Origin: Lachnospiraceae bacterium
GTDB taxonomy: Bacteria; Bacillota; Clostridia; Lachnospirales; Lachnospiraceae
Length of the DNA stretch: 9,941 nt
Assembly (NCBI GenBank): GCA_014804285.1
Contig: JAAVAA010000089.1
Span: forward strand, 1 to 9,941
Direction: 5' to 3'
Shown here one piece after another: positions 5,858 to 9,941 of this stretch; the first letter of the stretch is position 1, and each line of letters begins with the position of its first letter. Position numbers and translations under genes: made by a program. The notes under the pieces are model-generated. The model was given only the letters and a program-made list of their open reading frames with translations. It had not been told where the DNA came from and made no database searches.

Positions 5858-7657
5858 TTATTGTTTCCATATCCCCATATCGGATAAAACGGAGAAGGAG
5901 ATTTCTGATGCGTTGCTGCCGGTGGCATTTTCCGTGGACTGGATATTGGTGGCAAAAAAGTATGTGCTGTCAGCGGTTTCTATATATCCAATAAACCAAC
6001 CGTTTATGTCCTTGTCATTTACCCGTCCGGTTCCGGTTTTTCCGTAAAAACTTCCGTTTTCAGATGAAAAAAGGCAGATGGAATCCTTTACAGCATTTAC
6101 ATTTTCCGGGGTAAAGCCAAAGTCATTGTTGTATAAGTTTGTCAAAAGTTCAACCTGCTCCACCGGGGAAATTTTTAGTGCTGACTGCATCCAATAAGAG
6201 GAAAGGTCTGAATTTATAATTTCATTTCCATATCCTATTTCCTTAATGTAACTGCGGAGGGCAGATGTGCCGAGCTGTCTGTCTATTTCCTGAAAGTACC
6301 AATTAACGGAGGATTGCATTGCAGAATACAGATTCTGATCAGCGTTCCATGCTTCAAATGGGTAATCTGCTCCGTTCCATGCCATGAAAGAATCTTTGGG
6401 TGTGATAATGCCTTCTTCCAATCCAAACAGTGCGTCATATATTTTATATGTAGAATTTGGCGCTGTCTGTAAAGTGGCATGCTCCATGTCATAAATGCTC
6501 CATGTATCATTTTTTTGGTCATATAAGACAAAACTTCCCTCATATCCATTAAAATATGCAGACAAGTCAATCAAGTCAATTTTTTCAAAGGATGCGTTCC
6601 ATTTATAATAACTTTGTTCTGCCGCATAGGTGGAGAGCATCGGGGTAAGCCCTAAAAGTAAAACCGCAATGATGGCAAAAATTCCGGCTCCCTTTATTCT
6701 TGTCCAGACAGAAGGTTTTTGATAAGAGGAAATATTGATGATTCTTTTCTGCATCTGTCTCATGGTTCCGCTGATTCCTGCGGCAAAGGGAAAAGGCGTT
6801 AGTGAAACTTTTTCTGCAAAATTTATCAATGTATTGCCATAATCTTCGTAGTCATTTTCGTTAAGGATCTTCAGGACAGAAGTATCACAGGCAACTTCCC
6901 TGTCATTACGCATTTCTTTCAGCGCATACCATACCAAAGGATTAAACCAATAAAGTATGCCAAAAAAGTTCATAAGATAGCTTGCAATGGCATCCTTGTG
7001 TTTGTAATGCTGTAATTCATGTAGCAGCATATACCGCATATCCGCAGCATTGAAATCCGAGATCAGGTGGATTGGCAGATAAATACAAGGTCTGAATAAT
7101 CCTACAATGATAGGGGATTTCAAAAAGGCGGTGCTGTGAATGGGAATGTCCCGTTTTATCTTAAGCTCGTTCAGACAGTTGCCGTATAACATACGGACTT
7201 CCCTGCTCTGCAAAGGGAGCGCAGATTTTTTCAAGGTTTTCAGACGAGCATTCGATTTAATTACTAACAGCAGCATTGCAAAGATGCCAATCAGCCATAT
7301 TCCAAATAGTATGAGTCCGATAACAGATGGCGTCTTGCTGCTTACGGACAGCGCAAAGTCATTTATCTGTTTTGTAGTGCCAATCGAACTCACATTTACT
7401 GCCGCTTCCGCAATAGTTTCTGTGTTGGGTGATGTAGCGTTTTTCCACTTGTCTATCAATGATAAAATTTTTGAAAATCCAACCGGACGAATAGGGATAA
7501 ACGGAACTGCTAACAATCCAAGCAGCAGGAACCACAAATTGAACTGCATCCGGCTTGTCAGGTGGTTTCTTAATACTCGTTTTGCAATGAGAAGTATGCC
7601 AATTATGATGCAGATTAAAATATTGCAAAGAAAGAAACGTATTCCGAAATCTGCCAT
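5858..7657 (-). CDS. blaR1: BlaR1/MecR1 beta-lactam sensor and signal-transducing metalloprotease
   Basis: The protein is full length (599 residues, close to the usual ~585-600). Four hydrophobic segments (about 5-25, 38-57, 112-134, 324-343) match the BlaR1 topology. The cytoplasmic M56 metalloprotease carries the zinc site HELQH (213-217) and a downstream glutamate in NDREVACD (252-258). The extracellular sensor domain resembles class D beta-lactamases: STYK (402-405) holds the serine acylated by beta-lactams, followed by SVN (450-452), KTGTG (540-544) and W554. In the family, acylation outside activates the protease inside, which leads to loss of the BlaI repressor. The ATG lies 1 nt after the blaI stop, with AGGAGGGA (7663-7670) inside the blaI end, so translation is probably coupled. 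All key residues are present. No beta-lactamase gene is in the window. The ligand could differ from classical beta-lactams, which sequence alone cannot tell. Confidence 0.93.
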   Translation of the reverse strand: MADFGIRFFLCNILICIIIGILLIAKRVLRNHLTSRMQFNLWFLLLGLLAVPFIPIRPVGFSKILSLIDKWKNATSPNTETIAEAAVNVSSIGTTKQINDFALSVSSKTPSVIGLILFGIWLIGIFAMLLLVIKSNARLKTLKKSALPLQSREVRMLYGNCLNELKIKRDIPIHSTAFLKSPIIVGLFRPCIYLPIHLISDFNAADMRYMLLHELQHYKHKDAIASYLMNFFGILYWFNPLVWYALKEMRNDREVACDTSVLKILNENDYEDYGNTLINFAEKVSLTPFPFAAGISGTMRQMQKRIINISSYQKPSVWTRIKGAGIFAIIAVLLLGLTPMLSTYAAEQSYYKWNASFEKIDLIDLSAYFNGYEGSFVLYDQKNDTWSIYDMEHATLQTAPNSTYKIYDALFGLEEGIITPKDSFMAWNGADYPFEAWNADQNLYSAMQSSVNWYFQEIDRQLGTSALRSYIKEIGYGNEIINSDLSSYWMQSALKISPVEQVELLTNLYNNDFGFTPENVNAVKDSICLFSSENGSFYGKTGTGRVNDKDINGWFIGYIETADSTYFFATNIQSTENATGSNASEISFSVLSDMGIWKQ

Positions 7658-7658
7658 G

Positions 7659-8045
7659 TTAATCCCTCCTGCTTTTTGTTCCTTTGAGGAGAAGAGAACG
7701 CAGAGTGTCTATTTCTGATTCGGAGAGTTTATCATTTTCAAGATAAGCGGAAAGCATTGCGGTAATATCTCCATCGTAAAAACGCGCAAGAAATGAGTGA
7801 CTTTCCTGCCCGATGTACTCCCTTTCTTCTATCAGAGGCGTGTAAACGAATACCCGGCTTTGCTTTTCATAAGAAAGAGCTCCTTTTGTCACAAGTCGTT
7901 TGATCAAAGTCTGTATTGTCTTGGGACTCCATTTGGTAGTCTGTGTTAATTTATCCGTTATCTCATTGGTACTGATCGGTGCGTGTTTCCATACGATTTT
8001 CATCACTTCAAATTCTGCCTCTGAAATTTGCGGTAATGCCTTCAT
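7659..8045 (-). CDS. blaI: BlaI/MecI-family transcriptional repressor
   Basis: The 128-residue length is typical. The N-terminal winged helix (about 5-72) carries ISEAEFEVMKIVWK and the recognition-helix region WSPKTIQTLIKRLVTKG (39-55), a family signature, followed by the wing (SRVFVYTPL). The C-terminal half (73-121) is the helical dimerisation part, ending in the typical LSESEIDTLRSLL. The start follows AGGAGGA (8054-8060) at 8 nt. As a dimer it should bind TTAC-N4-GTAA dyads, found here in its own promoter and twice upstream of the surface-protein operon. In the family the repressor is inactivated by cleavage within the dimerisation region after BlaR1 activation; the likely region here is around SAYLEND (99-105), by position only. 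Confidence 0.93.
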   Translation of the reverse strand: MKALPQISEAEFEVMKIVWKHAPISTNEITDKLTQTTKWSPKTIQTLIKRLVTKGALSYEKQSRVFVYTPLIEEREYIGQESHSFLARFYDGDITAMLSAYLENDKLSESEIDTLRSLLLKGTKSRRD

Positions 8046-8063
8046 TCTTTGAATCCTCCTTAA

Positions 8064-8082
8064 GTCTTACGACTGTAATATA
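8064..8082 (-). promoter_or_regulatory. BlaI operator of the blaI-blaR1 operon
   Basis: Read on the + strand, GTCTTACGACTGTAATATA contains TTACGACTGTAA (8067-8078). It sits just downstream of the blaI -10 box and covers the expected start of transcription, so the operon should repress itself. It shares 15 of 19 bases with operator 1 at 537-555, including the TGTAATAT flank. Confidence 0.75.
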
Positions 8083-8110
8083 TTGTAGTGTATAAAATGT
8101 GAAATGTCAA
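8082..8110 (-). promoter_or_regulatory. promoter of blaI-blaR1
   Basis: On the - strand a perfect -35 box TTGACA (8110-8105) and a -10 box TACAAT (8087-8082) are 17 bp apart. Transcription would start near 8075, inside the operator, giving a leader of about 30 nt before the blaI ATG. Confidence 0.8.
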
Positions 8111-8153
8111 TTTGGATAAGGGAATGATGCTGCTAAAGAATAGGGAAAGCAGA

Positions 8154-8176
8154 AACGATGGTGAGAAACCGTCGTT
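8154..8176 (+). repeat. 9-bp inverted repeat overlapping the first direct repeat
   Basis: AACGATGGT (8154-8162) pairs with ACCGTCGTT (8168-8176) around GAGAA, with one G-T mismatch. No T-run follows, so it is more likely a protein site than a terminator. The right arm is the start of the first 17-nt direct repeat, so this may be a third, inverted copy of the same core. Confidence 0.4.
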
Positions 8177-8203
8177 TTGTGCTGTTAACCGTCGATTTGT
8201 GCT
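8167..8203 (+). promoter_or_regulatory. paired direct repeats, 20-bp period, candidate activator site
   Basis: AACCGTCGTTTTGTGCT (8167-8183) and AACCGTCGATTTGTGCT (8187-8203) differ at one of 17 bases and are separated by GTT. A 20-bp period is close to two helical turns, so two proteins would sit on the same DNA face. The repeats end about 30 bp before the extended -10 at 8231, where an activator could contact RNA polymerase. The layout recalls response-regulator promoters with direct-repeat half-sites; the protein that binds is unknown and not evident in the window. Confidence 0.55.
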
Positions 8204-8230
8204 AAAAATATTTTTATTTGTCTATTTTTA

Positions 8231-8239
8231 TGGTATATT
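8231..8239 (+). promoter_or_regulatory. extended -10 promoter of the 412-residue protein gene
   Basis: TGGTATATT provides a TG motif and a TATATT -10 box. No good -35 box lies at 17 bp (the sequence there is T-rich). A weak -35 behind direct repeats is typical of promoters that need an activator. The leader would be about 65 nt. Confidence 0.45.
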
Positions 8240-8312
8240 GAAAAAATTAGATGGATCTTTTTAGGAATGTGCGTGGTTCTGAATGGTAGAGGGACTACTG
8301 AAAGGAGCATAT

Positions 8313-9551
8313 ATGTCAGTTGAAGCATTATTAACAAACCAAAGGAACAATGCACGCTATAACGTACAAACGAAATCTCCTCTGAAAAGTAAAGATCAGG
8401 AATTATCGTGGGGAACAGATTTCGCACCGGGACTTTTTGCGTTTGACAAAGAAGAATATATTAACAAGAATATTACAAGGCGATTGGATAATCCAATGTT
8501 AAATTCTTGTTATATCCCGCCAATCGTTAAGACAGAGGAACCTGTTCCGGATTGTTCTGAGAATGAAGAAGTAATCAATTCATATCTTCAACAGCCCCAA
8601 GTATTGTCTGTTTCAGAAGAGCAGATCAGCGCTCTGCTTAAAGACCAAGATACTATATCCGAAAATGTACGAAATTATACTAAAGGTACATATTCCGGTA
8701 GTAGGCCAGGAGAATTGGGTTCGGTCTTTTACACCTATTATTCGCCGGAATGCATAAGGTGCGTTAGGGAGGGAGAAAGGAATCCTAATAATCCTGATGA
8801 GAAGATAGGAGAAGACAAAATCCAGTGGGAGATAAAGCTGGATAGCAAGGAACAATATGATAAGATTATGAAGTTTCTTTCAAACTTTCCGCAGGAGGAT
8901 AACTTTCGTTTTGCTGTAAGGGAGATCTTTTGGAATGATTTCTTAGAAGATAAAATTGATATGGATCACTTTATGGATTTTTATGCTTGGACCAATAATG
9001 GCTGTCCTGACATGGGAAAGGGCGAAAATGGTGAGCGGGTAGGAATTAATAAAGAGCGCATACACGATCCCTATGCAGAGTATTTCAATGGTAGTTGGCT
9101 TTGGATTAAGCATGTATGGACACTGGAAGAATTGGAGGCAGAATGGAATGCCAAAATAGAAGCTGCCAGTGCCGCACAGAAGGCATCATATATTGGCCGC
9201 ACAGTACCAAAATATTCCGATGAAACCGCATATACAAACACGTATTTCCGATTGGCAGATGAAACGGGTATTCTTAATTACAGAGGAACCAAATTTATCT
9301 GCGATTACAAATCAAATGCCTTAAAACTGGGGGATTGCAGTGATCTTAAAAATTGTATTCGAATTGCATTAGCTGGTGGAGGAAGTCTTGTTGTAAATAA
9401 AGATAGCATAGACGGATTAATAAATGCAATCTCTATGTTCTCACCAGAGGACGTAGAAAGTATTTTGCGAGCCCTCCAAAAGGAAAGAATGAAGCAGAAG
9501 GCTCTTAATGAAAAAGAAGAAAAAATAGCTTCCGAATTATTTGGAGAATAG
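8313..9551 (+). CDS. cytoplasmic-type protein of unknown function
   Basis: I choose ATG 8313 over the in-frame ATG at 8283 because AAAGGAG (8301-8307) lies 5 nt upstream of it. The product has 412 residues, with no signal peptide, lipobox or membrane segment. I do not recognise the family. Visible features are a polar N-terminus (1-60), a glutamate-rich stretch (75-120), a CIRC pair (147-150) in a segment rich in tyrosine and arginine, an aromatic central block (DFYAWTNNGCPDM 222-234, FNGSWLWIKHVW 258-269), a glycine turn IALAGGGSLVVNKDSIDGLI (351-370), and a charged C-terminal helix likely to form a coiled coil (378-408). The compact body with a helical tail could suit a scaffold, or a protein exported without a classical signal; that is speculation. 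It stands alone between its own candidate promoter and a terminator, divergent from blaI, and no BlaI-type operator precedes it. Confidence 0.75.
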   Translation: MSVEALLTNQRNNARYNVQTKSPLKSKDQELSWGTDFAPGLFAFDKEEYINKNITRRLDNPMLNSCYIPPIVKTEEPVPDCSENEEVINSYLQQPQVLSVSEEQISALLKDQDTISENVRNYTKGTYSGSRPGELGSVFYTYYSPECIRCVREGERNPNNPDEKIGEDKIQWEIKLDSKEQYDKIMKFLSNFPQEDNFRFAVREIFWNDFLEDKIDMDHFMDFYAWTNNGCPDMGKGENGERVGINKERIHDPYAEYFNGSWLWIKHVWTLEELEAEWNAKIEAASAAQKASYIGRTVPKYSDETAYTNTYFRLADETGILNYRGTKFICDYKSNALKLGDCSDLKNCIRIALAGGGSLVVNKDSIDGLINAISMFSPEDVESILRALQKERMKQKALNEKEEKIASELFGE

Positions 9552-9590
9552 ATATATTTTTGTCTAAGAAATAGGCGATAATGTGATATA

Positions 9591-9637
9591 GACAGCAGAA
9601 AGGGGCAACTCTCAGGGATATTGAGGGCTGTCTTTTT
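9591..9637 (+). terminator. intrinsic terminator after the 412-residue protein gene
   Basis: GACAGC (9591-9596) pairs with GCTGTC (9627-9632), followed by TTTTT (9633-9637). An inner CTCA/TGAG pair (9611-9614, 9622-9625) can tighten the stem. It lies about 40 nt after the stop codon. Confidence 0.6.
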
Positions 9638-9767
9638 GTATATAAAGACACGAGGAGAAATATTAGTTGCATAAAAAACTGTCTAATGGCAGGATAAACT
9701 TATAGAGCTGCAAAAATGTGGAGAGAAAAAGAGCTGAAGAGAATAAGGATTTGCGAAAAACAAAATT
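9638..9767. other. intergenic stretch with no recognised feature
   Basis: Between the terminator and the strong promoter I find no open frame with a start and ribosome binding site, no tRNA and no clear repeat. The sequence is AT-rich with purine runs. Confidence 0.5.
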
Positions 9768-9779
9768 GATGTTGACATC
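9768..9779. promoter_or_regulatory. palindrome over the -35 box, candidate operator
   Basis: GATGTTGACATC is a 5+5 bp dyad (GATGT, TG, ACATC) that contains the whole -35 box of the promoter at 9772-9800. A protein bound here would block that promoter. The short length means chance is possible. Confidence 0.3.
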
Positions 9780-9800
9780 TTTTCGAAGAACTGTTAAAAT
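9772..9800 (+). promoter_or_regulatory. very strong sigma-A-type promoter
   Basis: A perfect -35 box TTGACA (9772-9777) and a -10 box TAAAAT (9795-9800) are exactly 17 bp apart, with TG one base before the -10 (extended -10). It is one of the two best promoters in the window by consensus. Transcription would start near 9807. What it transcribes lies mostly beyond the window. Confidence 0.75.
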
Positions 9801-9806
9801 GATTTC

Positions 9807-9941
9807 ATCAAAGGAATTCTAACAGGTGTGCGTTCTGCACGTTCAAGACAGTTTCTGTCGGATTTTCACTTTGAAGCATAACAGAAAACGGCAGGAGGGA
9901 TTGAACGGGCACAGACTGTCCGGCATATTATTGTCCTGCCA
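9807..9941 (+). ncRNA. hairpin-rich transcript start, possible leader or small RNA (cut by window end)
   Basis: Downstream of the strong promoter no start codon with a well-placed ribosome binding site opens a convincing frame. The stretch contains GTGC-GTTCT-GCAC (9828-9840), GACAG-TTT-CTGTC (9847-9859), a small bulged hairpin (about 9908-9921) and an outer stem GGCAGGA (9890-9896) with TCCTGCC (9934-9940) that encloses it. Exact stems this dense are unusual for this AT-rich region. I could not match it to a riboswitch, tRNA, tmRNA or 6S RNA that I know. It could equally be the start of a mobile element or a protein leader. Confidence 0.35.

Noticed and set aside
6283..6570. 95-codon open frame on the - strand
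   Set aside because: It lies inside blaR1 in another frame, with no ribosome binding site or recognisable content.
5858..6650. STYK/SVN/KTG motifs as a separate beta-lactamase gene
   Set aside because: They lie in the same frame as the metalloprotease and form the sensor domain of BlaR1; the serine is for signalling and there is no separate start.
8154..8203. CRISPR array from the ACCGTCG repeats
   Set aside because: Only two copies with a 3-nt gap; no spacers and no cas genes.
8283..8312. Upstream start for the 412-residue protein
   Set aside because: No ribosome binding site at that ATG, while AAAGGAG precedes ATG 8313.
9826..9941. 5' end of a group II intron (GTGTGCG start)
   Set aside because: The match to the GUGYG start is short and I cannot see the expected domain I layout or any domain V, which would lie outside the window.
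9843..9941. Partial - strand coding frame reading MPDSLCPFNPSCRFLL from near the window end
   Set aside because: It is open for only about 33 codons, another frame is nearly as open, and the exact stems suggest RNA structure instead.

Overview
The window looks like an accessory region of a low-GC Gram-positive gut Firmicute, most likely Lachnospiraceae or a close clostridial relative. The reasons are the AT-rich coding sequence, strong AGGAGG-type ribosome binding sites, sigma-A-type TTGACA/TATAAT promoters, many lipobox proteins and a BlaI/BlaR1 pair. I could not search a database, so the taxon is an inference.

Layout. Positions 1-140 hold the possible tail of an unidentified reading frame and the likely end of an insertion sequence. 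Positions 141-518 (- strand) are the 3' part of an IS481-like DDE transposase that has lost its N-terminal half. Directly beside the break, at 526-604, lies a sigma-A-type promoter with two near-identical copies of a TTAC-N4-GTAA dyad. It drives a + strand set of three exported proteins: a 768-residue lipoprotein with two tandem homologous halves (630-2936), a 628-residue membrane-anchored protein that looks mosaic (3139-5025), and a 184-residue lipoprotein (5105-5659). The set ends at a strong two-way hairpin terminator (5770-5832). Converging on it from the right is a - strand operon, blaI (8045-7659) and blaR1 (7657-5858), whose promoter carries the same dyad. To the right, on the + strand, an unrecognised 412-residue protein (8313-9551) has 17-nt direct repeats with a 20-bp period and an extended -10 element upstream, and a terminator downstream (9591-9637). 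The last 170 bases hold an excellent promoter (9772-9800) and a hairpin-rich, non-coding-looking stretch that is cut by the window end.

How the parts fit. BlaR1 is complete: zinc metalloprotease HELQH, and a sensor domain with STYK, SVN and KTG motifs. BlaI is a complete winged-helix repressor. No beta-lactamase gene is present in the window. The only other place I found the blaI operator is in front of the three-gene surface-protein set, where it occurs twice, 49 bp apart. The simplest reading is that a beta-lactam-type signal, sensed by BlaR1, releases BlaI from both promoters and induces a set of lipoproteins of unknown function instead of, or as well as, a beta-lactamase. This is the main candidate for an undescribed system here. 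The region also carries scars of rearrangement: the broken IS, a frameshifted gene end near 2912-2936, and a repeated gene-junction sequence at 3117 and 5742.
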